Assembly (NCBI RefSeq): GCF_009296265.1
Contig: NZ_WBJS01000003.1
Span: forward strand, 434,001-498,000
Length of the DNA: 64,000 nucleotides
DNA from: Thioclava sp. JE_KL1
GTDB taxonomy: Bacteria > Pseudomonadota > Alphaproteobacteria > Rhodobacterales > Rhodobacteraceae
Direction: 5' to 3'
This document shows positions 44,246 through 52,124 of this stretch, in pieces. The notes below the pieces were generated by a model. The model had not been told where the DNA came from. It worked only from the letters and a program-made list of their open reading frames with translations, and did no database searches. The position numbers and the translations under genes were made by a program. The stretch's first letter is position 1; every line of letters begins with the position of its first letter.

Positions 44246-45334
44246 TCAGAGCAGATCGCGGTCGACCAGCCCCTGCGCAAGAGCGGCATAGCCCTCGGCC
44301 GCCGGCCCCTCGCCCGCCGCGACCGGGGTGCCCGCATCGCCGGCGAGCCGCACATCCAGATCGACGGGCAGCGCCCCGAGGAAGGGCAGCCCGAGCGCTT
44401 TGGCTTCCGCAGCGACCCCGCCATGCCCGAAGAGATGCGCCTCGTGACCGCAATTGGGGCAGACATAAGAAGACATGTTCTCGACCAGCCCGTGGATCGG
44501 CGTCTTCAGCCGCTGGAACATGTCGATCGCCTTCTTCGCATCGAGCAGCGCGACATCCTGCGGGGTGGAGACGATGATCGCCCCGTCCAGCTCGGTTTTC
44601 TGGCACAGCGTGAGCTGCACATCCCCCGTCCCCGGCGGCAGATCGATCAAAAGCACGTCGAGCGGGCCGTATTCGTCCCATTTCACCTGGAACAGCATCT
44701 GCTGCATCGCGCCCATCAGCATCGGGCCACGCCAGATAACCGCCTCGCTCTCTTTTAGCATGAGACCGACCGACATCAGCGTGACGCCATGCGCCTGCAG
44801 CGGCAGGATCGTCTGGCCGTCCGGCGAGGCGGGCCGCTTGCTCGCACCCATCATGCGCGGCAGCGAGGGACCATAGATATCCGCGTCGAGCAGACCGACC
44901 TTCTTGCCCGCGCGAGTCAGCGCCACAGCGAGGTTCGACGCGACAGTGGATTTGCCGACACCGCCCTTACCCGACCCCACGGCGATGATCTTTTTCACAC
45001 CCGGCACTTTTTGCGGGCCTTGCTGGGGCTTGGGATGGCCGCCGATCGCGGGGCCGCGCTGTTGCGATTGCTGAGCGGTGCCGCCAAGACCGCGCGGCGC
45101 GCCCGCGGGCACCACTACCGTCACGCTCGTCACCTCGGGAAGCGCCTTGATCGCCGCTTCCAGCGTGGGGCGCATCGCTTCCAGTTCAGGCTGCGGCGCG
45201 CCTTCGAGCACGAAGCGTACCACGCCGTCTTGCACCGCAAGCGCGCGCACGAGATCGCGGCTGATCGCGGTCCCGCCGCCCGGCACTTCTACCGATTGCA
45301 ACGTCGCAAGAACCGTTTCCTTGCTCAGAGCCAT
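44246..45334 (-). CDS. mrp: Mrp/ApbC-type iron-sulfur carrier ATPase
   Basis: 362 residues. An N-terminal MIP18-like domain (about 1-85) is followed by a Gln/Pro-rich linker and a ParA-type ATPase with the deviant Walker [46 protein letters not shown] and the Fe-S Cys pair in [17 protein letters not shown] are diagnostic. It carries or loads Fe-S clusters onto client proteins. A good terminator follows; it is divergent from the ccaF1-like gene. Confidence 0.94.
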   Translation of the reverse strand: MALSKETVLATLQSVEVPGGGTAISRDLVRALAVQDGVVRFVLEGAPQPELEAMRPTLEAAIKALPEVTSVTVVVPAGAPRGLGGTAQQSQQRGPAIGGHPKPQQGPQKVPGVKKIIAVGSGKGGVGKSTVASNLAVALTRAGKKVGLLDADIYGPSLPRMMGASKRPASPDGQTILPLQAHGVTLMSVGLMLKESEAVIWRGPMLMGAMQQMLFQVKWDEYGPLDVLLIDLPPGTGDVQLTLCQKTELDGAIIVSTPQDVALLDAKKAIDMFQRLKTPIHGLVENMSSYVCPNCGHEAHLFGHGGVAAEAKALGLPFLGALPVDLDVRLAGDAGTPVAAGEGPAAEGYAALAQGLVDRDLL

Positions 45335-45673
45335 GCAGATTCCTCCATTCCCGGGTCCGTCATCGTCCCGACTGCTCGTGATTTGGCCGGAACTGTGGCG
45401 TTTTTGCCGCGCAGTTCAAGTCGAGAACTGCCCAAATGGTCAGGAATCCCCCAAACGCCCCAAGGCAAGCGCACATATCTTGCGTCTGCGTCTCGAAAAT
45501 GGGTCAGAATCATTCATGCATTTTCTGCATGGCGGCAATGAGGCTTCCCGGCATTGTGCAGTCGCAGCATTAGCGCCATCTTTAGCCCAACGACGGAACA
45601 CGAAGTAACGAATTCGGGCCGACAAGCTGGAACCGGCAGCGGCCCTCGCAAGTAGATAGATGAGGCTAAAACG
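45335..45673. other. Divergent promoter region between mrp and the ccaF1-like gene
   Basis: 339 bp without a gene. It must hold the promoters of both neighbours. For the plus strand, CTGGAACC at 45627-45634 followed about 17 bp later by AGTAGATA (45651-45658) is a possible heat-shock-type (RpoH) promoter, which would fit the known RpoHI/RpoHII control of the equivalent R. sphaeroides locus. The match is weak and other placements are possible. Confidence 0.35.
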
Positions 45674-45877
45674 ATGGCACTCGTACAAGACATCCAACTG
45701 AACGAAGGCGGCTTCGCCGCGCTGAAATCGAAACTGACCGAAGCCCTGGCCCGCCGCAAGGTGTATCGCCAGACGCTCAACGAACTGCGCTCGCTCAACA
45801 GCCGCGAGCTGAACGACCTCGGGCTGCACAGCTCGATGATCACCCGCGTGGCCTACGAGGCCGCATACGGCAAGTAA
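45674..45877 (+). CDS. ccaF1: Small DUF1127 (YjiS-like) protein, CcaF1-like RNA-binding factor
   Basis: 67 residues. The C-terminal half is the DUF1127 motif: LARRKVYRQTLNELRSLNSRELNDLGLHSSMI, rich in Arg/Lys. In Rhodobacter sphaeroides the DUF1127 protein CcaF1 is encoded just before the CcsR small RNAs, binds RNA and influences maturation of CcsR and UpsM. Here the gene is likewise followed after 10 bp by a run of CCUCCUCCC-loop hairpins on the same strand, so orthology is well supported by context. It is probably co-transcribed with the RNA array. Confidence 0.85.
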   Translation: MALVQDIQLNEGGFAALKSKLTEALARRKVYRQTLNELRSLNSRELNDLGLHSSMITRVAYEAAYGK

Positions 45878-45887
45878 TTCGCTTCCC

Positions 45888-45959
45888 GAGCCCCTCTCCT
45901 CCTCCCTGGGGCTCAGGACTGCGGCGGCGCTCTCTCTCCTCCTCCCTGAGAGCGCCGCC
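45888..45959 (+). ncRNA. CcsR-like unit 1 (two hairpins)
   Basis: Hairpin 45888-45914: stem GAGCCCC/GGGGCTC, loop TCTCCTCCTCCCT. Hairpin 45923-45959: 12-bp stem GGCGGCGCTCTC/GAGAGCGCCGCC, same 13-base loop. Starts 10 bp after the ccaF1-like stop codon. Confidence 0.88.
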
Positions 45960-46016
45960 ACACCAAACATACCGGCCCCAAGCGGCGCGACGCCGCGATG
46001 CCGGATCCGAGCTGCC

Positions 46017-46095
46017 CGGATCTCTCTCTCCTCCTCCCTGAGAGATCCGCGCCGAGCAGGCGGCGACCTCTCTCCTCCTCCCTGAGGTCGCCGCC
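46017..46095 (+). ncRNA. CcsR-like unit 2 (two hairpins)
   Basis: Hairpin 46017-46049: 10-bp stem CGGATCTCTC/GAGAGATCCG, loop TCTCCTCCTCCCT. Hairpin 46059-46095: 12-bp stem GGCGGCGACCTC/GAGGTCGCCGCC, same loop. Preceded by a 57-base spacer. Confidence 0.88.
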
Positions 46096-46182
46096 TATCA
46101 CCGGCGGAAAGCTGCGACAGGCTGTCGCATGCTGCAGTGCAGCACTTGATATCCGGGCCGACAGGCCCAAACTGATACGAAA

Positions 46183-46250
46183 GGCCCTCTCCTCCTCCCT
46201 GGGCCGATCGTTTCGGCGGCACTCTCCTCCTCCTCCCTGAGGGTGCCGCC
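46183..46250 (+). ncRNA. CcsR-like unit 3 (two hairpins)
   Basis: Hairpin 46183-46205: 5-bp stem GGCCC/GGGCC, extendable by CGAAA/TTTCG across a bulge. Hairpin 46215-46250: 12-bp stem GGCGGCACTCTC/GAGGGTGCCGCC with one G-T pair, 12-base loop CTCCTCCTCCCT. Preceded by an 87-base spacer that has its own small hairpins (for example GGGCC-GACA-GGCCC, 46155-46168). Confidence 0.85.
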
Positions 46251-46262
46251 ACAAAATACCGA

Positions 46263-46329
46263 GGGTCCTCTCCTCCTCCCTGGACCCGAGGGTGTGACGC
46301 CGCTTCCTCCTCCTCCCTGAAGCGGTGTC
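46263..46329 (+). ncRNA. CcsR-like unit 4 (two hairpins)
   Basis: Hairpin 46263-46287: stem GGGTCC/GGACCC, loop TCTCCTCCTCCCT. Hairpin 46296-46329: 11-bp stem GACGCCGCTTC/GAAGCGGTGTC with one G-T pair, loop CTCCTCCTCCCT. Confidence 0.87.
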
Positions 46330-46341
46330 GACAGTGCCGAA

Positions 46342-46419
46342 GGGTCTCTCTCCTCCTCCCTGAGACCTGACGGCAGAAAAGAGACGGCGGCGCCCCTCCT
46401 CCTCCCTGGGCGCCGCCGT
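46342..46419 (+). ncRNA. CcsR-like unit 5 (two hairpins)
   Basis: Hairpin 46342-46368: stem GGGTCTC/GAGACCT with one G-T pair, loop TCTCCTCCTCCCT. Hairpin 46384-46419: 12-bp stem ACGGCGGCGCCC/GGGCGCCGCCGT, loop CTCCTCCTCCCT, followed by the T-run that ends the array. Confidence 0.88.
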
Positions 46420-46428
46420 TTTCTTTTA
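46384..46428 (+). terminator. Intrinsic terminator ending the small RNA array
   Basis: The tenth hairpin (12-bp GC stem) is followed directly by TTTTCTTTT (46419-46427). It is the only array hairpin with a T-run, so the whole array from the ccaF1-like gene onward can be one primary transcript. Confidence 0.85.
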
Positions 46429-46450
46429 CTCTCTCCCAAGCTGACCCGAT

Positions 46451-46508
46451 GGAGGGGCTCTGCCCCGCACGCTTCGCGCGCCCCCGGGATATTTCTCTCG
46501 AGAAGAAG
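46451..46508. repeat. Intergenic repeat, forward copy
   Basis: Hairpin GGGGCTCTGCCCC (46454-46466), core CCCCCGGGATATTT (46481-46494), then TCTCGAGAAGAAG. It lies between the RNA array terminator and rlmJ. Confidence 0.75.
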
Positions 46509-46562
46509 AGCATTGCCCTCGCGCGCGCCGACCGGCAGGAAGGGCGCAAGGAGACCGAACCG

Positions 46563-47345
46563 ATGCTGTCTTACCAACACGCCTATCACGCCGGAAATCT
46601 GGCCGATGTGCACAAGCACGCGCTGCTTGCGTCTGCGCTCGATTACCTGACGCGCAAGGACAAGCCGCTAAGCTATCTCGAAACCCATGCCGGGCGCGGG
46701 CTTTACGCGCTCGACGGGGCGGAGGCCGCGAAGACCGGCGAGGCAGCGGCCGGGATTACGCGGGTAGAAGGCTTGGGCTGGTTCGCACCCGATCATCCCT
46801 ATATGCGCGCGCTGGCTGCTGTGCGTGCGCAGCACGGCGCGCAAGCTTATCCAGGTTCGCCTTTGGTGGCGCAGGCGCTGTTGCGGCCGATGGACACGAT
46901 TCAGCTTTGCGAACTGCACCCGCAGGAGTTTGCCGCCCTGCGCACGGCCACGCGGCGAAGCGGCGCGGTCCTGCACAAAGCCGACGGGCGCGAGATGGCG
47001 CTGGCGCTGACGCCCCCAACCCCGCGTCGCGGGATGATGCTGATCGATCCGAGCTTCGAGGAGAAGGCCGACTACACGGCGATGCCGAAGCTGATCGGCC
47101 ATATCGCGAAAAAATGGAACGTCGGCATCATAGCGCTTTGGTATCCGATGCTGGCCTCGGGCGCACACGAAACGATGGTCCGCACCCTGCGCCGCGATTT
47201 CCCCGACGCGCTGAGCCATGAGGTGCGATTCCCGCCCGCCCGCGAGGGCCACGGCATGATCGGCTCGGGGATGTTCATCGTGAACCCGCCCTGGGGTCTT
47301 GCGGGCGAGGCCGAGCGGCTGTCGGAGCTATTTTCCAGCCTTTGA
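46563..47345 (+). CDS. rlmJ: 23S rRNA m6A2030 methyltransferase
   Basis: 260 residues from ATG 46563 (AAGGAG eight bases upstream). The N-terminus MLSYQHAYHAGNLADVHKHALL is the RlmJ/YhiR signature; YLETHAGRGLYAL forms the SAM site, and LIDPSFEEKADY corresponds to the DPPY-type catalytic motif, with Ser in place of the second Pro. It methylates A2030 of 23S rRNA. It converges with mntR, overlapping by 18 bp. Confidence 0.92.
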   Translation: MLSYQHAYHAGNLADVHKHALLASALDYLTRKDKPLSYLETHAGRGLYALDGAEAAKTGEAAAGITRVEGLGWFAPDHPYMRALAAVRAQHGAQAYPGSPLVAQALLRPMDTIQLCELHPQEFAALRTATRRSGAVLHKADGREMALALTPPTPRRGMMLIDPSFEEKADYTAMPKLIGHIAKKWNVGIIALWYPMLASGAHETMVRTLRRDFPDALSHEVRFPPAREGHGMIGSGMFIVNPPWGLAGEAERLSELFSSL

Positions 47346-47753
47346 CGCAAGGAAAGCCTCGAACGCCTCCAGCGTGCGGGAGGAGACATGGTGCTCGATC
47401 CCTTCGGCGTCAATCTCCGCGACCTCTTCCGGCACGCCCACGGCGCGCAACAGGGCCACGACGGTCCGGTGGCGTTCGCGCACCTGATCGGCCAGCGCCT
47501 CCCCGGTCTCCGTCAGGAACACCCCGCGATAGGGCCGCGACACGGCCAGCCCTTCGCGTTTGAGCCGCGCCACGGCTTTCGTCGCCGTCGGATGGGCCAC
47601 CCCGAGTCGCGCGGCGATCTCGGTGATCCGCGCCTCGCCGAATTCCGCCGTCAGATCGGCGATCATCTCGACATAGTCTTCCAGAAGCGCGCGCGCCGCA
47701 CGCTCTCGGGCCCGGTTGAACCCCTTGATCTGCGAAGGGTCAGTGTCAGTCAT
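47328..47753 (-). CDS. mntR: Manganese-responsive regulator MntR (DtxR family)
   Basis: 141 residues. Winged helix with ARITEIAARLGVAHPTATKAVARLKREGLAVSRPYRGVFLTETGEALADQVRERHRTVVALLRAVGVPEEVAEIDAEGIEHHVSS, the DtxR/MntR core with His/Glu/Asp metal ligands, and no SH3-like third domain, as in MntR. With Mn2+ it should repress mntH, which is divergent, and the palindrome at 47909-47924 fits. Start is ATG 47751-47753. Confidence 0.93.
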   Translation of the reverse strand: MTDTDPSQIKGFNRARERAARALLEDYVEMIADLTAEFGEARITEIAARLGVAHPTATKAVARLKREGLAVSRPYRGVFLTETGEALADQVRERHRTVVALLRAVGVPEEVAEIDAEGIEHHVSSRTLEAFEAFLASKAGK

Positions 47754-47908
47754 TCGCCTGCCTTGACGGTCTTTGTCTCAATACCGGTCGGGGCCTTTCG
47801 GGCACCATTTCCAGAGCGGACCGGATAACCTGTCACGCCCGATATGCCAAGCAAAGCTTCGCGCGGCGCCTGTTGTGCTGTCAACGAAAATTAGCCACTT
47901 GCGAATCT

Positions 47909-47924
47909 TGTAGCCAAGGCTACA
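47909..47924. promoter_or_regulatory. MntR operator in the mntR-mntH intergenic region
   Basis: Perfect palindrome TGTAGCC-AA-GGCTACA, 30 bp before the mntH start. Its core AGCC-AA-GGCT closely resembles the remembered E. coli MntR box (AACATAGC..GCTATGTT form). The position is suited to block transcription or elongation of mntH. Confidence 0.72.
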
Positions 47925-47954
47925 TTTCGCAGGAGCAGCATAAGCGAGGGCCCC

Positions 47955-49256
47955 ATGACTGAACTGACCCGCAAGGAAAACATGACGAGCCGCACCCGCA
48001 CGGCCATGGAGGCAGTGCTGTCGGGCAACCGGCGCGGCGGGTATCTGTTGTTCTTCGGGCCGGCGGTGATCGCCTCGGTCGCCTATATGGACCCGGGCAA
48101 TTACGCGACGAACATTCAGGCGGGCGCGGGCTATGGCTATGCTCTGCTATGGGTCGTGCTAGGGGCGAACCTGATCGCGATGCTGTTTCAGGCGATCTCG
48201 GCGCGCGTGGGCATCGTCACCGGCAAGAACCTCGCGGAGCTGTCGCGCGAGAATTTCTCGAAACCCGTGACGATCGCGATGTGGATCGTCTCGGAGATCG
48301 CCGCCATGGCGACCGATTTGGCAGAGTTTCTGGGCGGCGCGTTGGGGCTTTCGCTACTGTTCGGCTGGCCGCTGATCTGGGGGATGGGTGTCACCGCCGT
48401 CGTCACCTATGCAATCTTGATGTTCGAGCGCGGCGGTTTCCGCCCGATGGAGATCGTGATCGGCGCGCTCGTGGCGCTGATCGGGGCGTGCTACCTCGCC
48501 GAGATGTTCGTGGCGCCGGTCGACTGGTCCGGGGCCGTCGCGGGGATGTTCGCCCCCTCGATGCCCGATGCGACGGCGCTGACGATCTCGGTGGGCATCA
48601 TCGGTGCGACCGTGATGCCGCATGCGATTTTCCTCCATTCCGGCCTGACGCAGAACCGCGCCCTGACGCGTGATCCGGTGCAAAAGGCGCGGCTGCTGAA
48701 GTTCTCCAACCGCGAGGTGATCATCGCGCTCGCGATCGCGGGGATGGTCAATATGGCGATGGTGATCATGGCGGCCTCGGCCTTCCATAGCGGGCATTCC
48801 GAAGTGGCCGAGATCGAGACCGCCTATCACACGCTGACGCCGCTCTTGGGCGGATTCGCGGCCGCAGCCTTCCTGACCTCGCTGATCGCCTCGGGGGTTT
48901 CTTCCTCAGTCGTCGGCACGATGGCGGGGCAGATGATCATGCAGGGCTTCATCCGCCGTCGTATCCCGGTCTGGCTGCGCCGGGTCATCACGATGGCGCC
49001 CGCCTTCGTCGTCGTCTGGCTTGGGGTGAACACGACCGATGCGCTGGTGATGAGCCAGGTGGTGCTGTCGATCGCCCTGCCCGTCCCGATGATCGCGCTG
49101 CTGATCTTCGCGCGGCGCGGCGACATCATGGGCAAGTTCGCCTTGCGCGGGCCGCTGTTTTGGTTCGCCGTACTGGGCGCGCTCATCGTGCTGGGGCTGA
49201 ATTTCGTGCTGCTCTGGCAATCGGCCGGGCTGCCGGTGCCGGGTCTGGTGAGCTAA
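47955..49256 (+). CDS. mntH: Mn2+ (Nramp) transporter MntH
   Basis: 433 residues from ATG 47955; ATG 47982 with AAGGA just upstream is an alternative. Eleven hydrophobic segments. The Nramp metal-site motifs are present: YMDPGNYATNIQAG in helix 1 and VGIIGATVMPHAIFLHSGL in helix 6. SEIAAMATDLAEFLGGALGLSLLF is also conserved. It imports Mn2+ (and Fe2+) with protons. Divergent from mntR; a repeat pair follows the stop. Confidence 0.94.
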   Translation: MTELTRKENMTSRTRTAMEAVLSGNRRGGYLLFFGPAVIASVAYMDPGNYATNIQAGAGYGYALLWVVLGANLIAMLFQAISARVGIVTGKNLAELSRENFSKPVTIAMWIVSEIAAMATDLAEFLGGALGLSLLFGWPLIWGMGVTAVVTYAILMFERGGFRPMEIVIGALVALIGACYLAEMFVAPVDWSGAVAGMFAPSMPDATALTISVGIIGATVMPHAIFLHSGLTQNRALTRDPVQKARLLKFSNREVIIALAIAGMVNMAMVIMAASAFHSGHSEVAEIETAYHTLTPLLGGFAAAAFLTSLIASGVSSSVVGTMAGQMIMQGFIRRRIPVWLRRVITMAPAFVVVWLGVNTTDALVMSQVVLSIALPVPMIALLIFARRGDIMGKFALRGPLFWFAVLGALIVLGLNFVLLWQSAGLPVPGLVS

Positions 49257-49265
49257 ACCAGACGG

Positions 49266-49410
49266 AGCGAGGGGGCGCTGCCCCCTCTTGGCTGCGCCAA
49301 TTCACCCCCGGGATATTTCCGCCAAGAGGAAGGCCACGCGGGATTGCACTTCGCCTTGGTCAAAATATCCCGGGGGAGCGCGTCAGCGCGGGGGCGGAGC
49401 CCCCCCCTCT
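49266..49410. repeat. Intergenic repeat, inverted pair after mntH
   Basis: Forward copy 49266-49333: GGGGGCGCTGCCCCC hairpin, core ACCCCCGGGATATTT, end GCCAAGAGGAAGG. Reverse copy 49349-49410: CTTCGCCTTGG, AAATATCCCGGGGG, then GGGGGCGGAGCCCCCC. The two face each other across 15 bp between mntH and prfC. Confidence 0.82.
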
Positions 49411-49479
49411 GCATGACAACCCCGGCGCCCCCCATCGCCGCGATTGCAAGGCGCGCGCGGGCAGGCTAAACGAGCGCGC

Positions 49480-51075
49480 ATGATGAACCGTCCCGCGCTC
49501 CCGCCCGAAATCGCCCGTCGCCGCACCTTTGCGATCATCTCGCACCCGGATGCGGGCAAGACCACCTTGACCGAGAAGTTCCTGCTTTTCGGCGGCGCCA
49601 TTCAGATGGCGGGACAGGTGCGTGCCAAGGGCGAGGCGCGACGGACGCGTTCGGACTTCATGAAGATGGAACAGGACCGCGGGATTTCGGTCTCGGCCTC
49701 GGCCATGTCCTTCGAGTATCGCGAGTTCCGCTACAATCTCGTCGATACGCCCGGCCACTCGGATTTCTCGGAAGACACCTACCGGACGCTGACGGCGGTC
49801 GACGCGGCGATCATGGTGATCGACGGGGCGAAGGGCGTGGAGAGCCAGACGCGCAAGCTGTTTGAGGTCTGCCGTCTGCGCGACCTGCCGATCTTGACCT
49901 TCTGTAACAAGATGGACCGCGAGAGCCGGGATACGTTCGAGATCATCGACGAGATTCAGGAAAACCTCGCGATCGACGTGGCGCCTGCGTCCTGGCCGAT
50001 CGGGATGGGCCGGGATTTCCTCGGTTGCTATGACATGCTGCACGACCGGCTGGAGCTAATGGATCGCGCCGACCGCAACAAGGTGGCGGAATCGATCAAG
50101 ATCAGCGGGTTGGACGACCCGAAACTGGCCGAGCATGTGCCCGCCGACCAGCTCGAAAAGCTGAAAGAAGAGGTCGAGATGGCGCGCGAGCTGCTGCCCG
50201 CCTTCGACCGCCAGAGCTTCCTTGAGGGACACCTGACGCCGATCTGGTTCGGCTCGGCGATCAACAGCTTCGGCGTGAAGGAATTGATGGACGGGATCGG
50301 CGAATTCGGCCCCGAGCCGGAGGTTTTCAAATCCGCCGAGCGCGATGTGGCGCCCGAGGAGAAGAAGGTCGCGGGCTTCGTCTTCAAGGTGCAGGCGAAC
50401 ATGGACCCCAAGCACCGCGACCGCGTGGCCTTCGTGCGCCTCGTCTCGGGGCATTTCACCCGCGGGCAGAAGCTGCTGCATGTGCGCTCGAAAAAGCAGA
50501 TGGCCGTATCGAACCCGGTCCTGTTCCTCGCCGCCGACCGCGAACTGGCGGAAGAGGCCTGGGGCGGCGATATCATCGGTATTCCGAACCACGGGCAATT
50601 GCGCATCGGTGACGCGCTGACCGAAGGCGAGGCGCTGCGCTTCACCGGCATCCCGAGCTTTGCGCCGGAACTGCTGCAATCGGTGCGCGCGACCGACCCG
50701 ATGAAGGGCAAGCATCTGGAAAAGGCGCTGATGCAATTCGCCGAAGAGGGCGCTGCGAAAGTGTTCAAGCCCGCGATCGGCTCGGGCTTCATCGTGGGCG
50801 TCGTCGGCGCGCTGCAATTCGAGGTGCTGGCGAGCCGGATCGAGCAGGAATACGGCATCCCCGTGCGGTTCGAGGCCTCGCAATTCACCTCCGCCCGCTG
50901 GGTGCTGGGCGACAAGGCGGCGGTCGAGAAGCTTGTCAACGCCAACAAGCAGCACATCTCCTATGATCATGACGGCGACGTGGTGTTCCTCACGCGCCTG
51001 CAATGGGACATCGACCGGGTCGAGCGCGACTATGAGGGCGTGACGCTGTCGGCGACCAAGGAAATGATGCAGTAA
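49480..51075 (+). CDS. prfC: Peptide chain release factor 3
   Basis: 531 residues from ATG 49480 (a second ATG follows). Translational GTPase: FAIISHPDAGKTTLTEKFLLFGGAIQMAGQV, the G2/G3 blocks QDRGISVSASAMSFEY and NLVDTPGHSDFSEDTYRTL, and FCNKMDRESRD. The length and the insertion QMAGQVRAKGEARRTRSDFMKMEQ are RF3-specific. It recycles RF1/RF2 after stop-codon release. No strong ribosome site is visible upstream. Confidence 0.95.
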   Translation: MMNRPALPPEIARRRTFAIISHPDAGKTTLTEKFLLFGGAIQMAGQVRAKGEARRTRSDFMKMEQDRGISVSASAMSFEYREFRYNLVDTPGHSDFSEDTYRTLTAVDAAIMVIDGAKGVESQTRKLFEVCRLRDLPILTFCNKMDRESRDTFEIIDEIQENLAIDVAPASWPIGMGRDFLGCYDMLHDRLELMDRADRNKVAESIKISGLDDPKLAEHVPADQLEKLKEEVEMARELLPAFDRQSFLEGHLTPIWFGSAINSFGVKELMDGIGEFGPEPEVFKSAERDVAPEEKKVAGFVFKVQANMDPKHRDRVAFVRLVSGHFTRGQKLLHVRSKKQMAVSNPVLFLAADRELAEEAWGGDIIGIPNHGQLRIGDALTEGEALRFTGIPSFAPELLQSVRATDPMKGKHLEKALMQFAEEGAAKVFKPAIGSGFIVGVVGALQFEVLASRIEQEYGIPVRFEASQFTSARWVLGDKAAVEKLVNANKQHISYDHDGDVVFLTRLQWDIDRVERDYEGVTLSATKEMMQ

Positions 51076-51142
51076 ATAATCTACTGGACTCAAAAGTCTT
51101 AGTGTTACGGTGGTTTTGTTAATTCCTAACTGCGGTGCTGAG

Positions 51143-51505
51143 ATGAAGAGATTTTTGATTACCTTTTTTGTGGTTTTGTCTGGGTGTGCCTCACAGATTA
51201 TGGACTCCTATGTCGGCAAATCGATATCGGAACCGGTGTTGGATTACGGGCCACCTATGAACGTCCTTGATCTGCCGGATGGGTCGAGGGCCTATCAGTG
51301 GAAAATGTCAGATTCCGGCGCGGTTCCAATTGTGACACCGACGACCTCGACCGTTTATGGGCCTGCCGGAATGGCGACCGTCTCAGGTAGCCAAACGAAC
51401 TGGGTTCCCTACAGCAAAACCTGCGTCTACACGCTGCTGGCAAAGCCAAATGGAAAAGACTGGGTCGTTACCGGTTATCGAAAACCGACTTTTAACTGTG
51501 AATAA
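51143..51505 (+). CDS. Small lipoprotein of unknown function
   Basis: 120 residues from ATG 51143. Signal with lipobox: MKRFLITFFVVLSGCAS, lipidated Cys15. The mature part has DSYVGKSISEPVLDYGPPMNVLDLPDGSRAYQWKM, a layout seen in small outer-membrane lipoproteins, and two later Cys. No family assigned. Codon use and base composition are clearly more A+T-rich than neighbouring genes, which hints at recent acquisition. Confidence 0.72.
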   Translation: MKRFLITFFVVLSGCASQIMDSYVGKSISEPVLDYGPPMNVLDLPDGSRAYQWKMSDSGAVPIVTPTTSTVYGPAGMATVSGSQTNWVPYSKTCVYTLLAKPNGKDWVVTGYRKPTFNCE

Positions 51506-51558
51506 CTTCGCTATCTCGGATACGAGTGTAGCTATGCGCGAGAAGAGAAGAACTTTAT

Positions 51559-52026
51559 ATGACCACCCCCCTTCCCCCCGAACTCGTCTCGATCCTATGC
51601 AACGAGGCCAGCGCGCCGGAAGACGTGCGCACGGTCGAGGCGCTGGTCGATCTGTGGCTGGCCGACAATGCCGAGGAGCCCGAGGGCGAGGACTTCCCGT
51701 GGTCGGTGCTCTGTGTCTTCGAACTGCGCGAATATCCCGAGGTGCTCTGGACCTTCATCCGCAAGGCGCTGACGGGGGCCACGACGATCTGGCAGGTGGT
51801 GATGCTTGCCGCCGGGCCGCTGGAGGATCTGGTGGCGGAACATGGCGCGGAGTTCATCGACCGGCTCGAGCGCGAGGCGCGCCATTCCGCGCGTTTCCGC
51901 TTTGCGCTGACGGGCGTCTGGCCGCAAGGCGAGGAAGACCCCACCCTTTGGGCGCGGATCGAGAAGGCGCGCGCGGCGGCGATGGATACCGGGCTCGATA
52001 TGGGCGGTCCGCTGCCGCCGAAATAA
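51559..52026 (+). CDS. Uncharacterised protein (resembles DUF6869)
   Basis: 155 residues, soluble, acidic. Helical with ASAPEDVRTVEALVDLWLADN, LWTFIRKALTG, MLAAGPLEDLVAEHGAEFIDRLEREARHSARFRFALTGVW. The last blocks recall the DUF6869 family, found in many bacteria without known function. The assignment is from memory and weak. Neighbours give no clue. Confidence 0.6.
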   Translation: MTTPLPPELVSILCNEASAPEDVRTVEALVDLWLADNAEEPEGEDFPWSVLCVFELREYPEVLWTFIRKALTGATTIWQVVMLAAGPLEDLVAEHGAEFIDRLEREARHSARFRFALTGVWPQGEEDPTLWARIEKARAAAMDTGLDMGGPLPPK

Positions 52027-52124
52027 GCGCAGGCGCATCGCGCGCCACTTAACAAAAATCACATCTCTGCGCCTGAGCTGTGCAGCAGTGCGCGCCGGAC
52101 CTACCTCTGAGCAAGGAGGAGATC

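Larger units (their letters stand above)
45888..46428 (+). ncRNA. CcsR/'cuckoo'-type small RNA array: ten hairpins in five pairs
   Basis: Ten hairpins, each with the invariant loop core CTCCTCCTCCCT closed by a C-G pair, but with ten different, fully paired stems. This is internal covariation and shows a selected RNA structure. Spacing is 8, 9, 9, 8 and 15 bases within pairs and 57, 87, 12 and 12 between pairs; in each pair the first stem is shorter (5-10 bp) and the second longer (11-12 bp). CcsR1-4 of R. sphaeroides have the same loop motif, position after a DUF1127 gene and stress induction; the loop resembles the anti-Shine-Dalgarno sequence. The last hairpin is a terminator. Confidence 0.92.

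Noticed and set aside
45888-46419. The regular repeats could be a CRISPR array or a simple tandem repeat.
   Set aside because: Spacing is irregular, repeat units are 12-13 bases in hairpin loops, flanking arms differ but pair with each other, and there are no cas genes.
45913-46619. Minus-strand frames across the hairpin array (up to 369 codons) with EEER/GGGER repeats.
   Set aside because: The repeats are translations of the antisense of CTCCTCCTCCC loops. The covarying stems show that the region is RNA, not protein.
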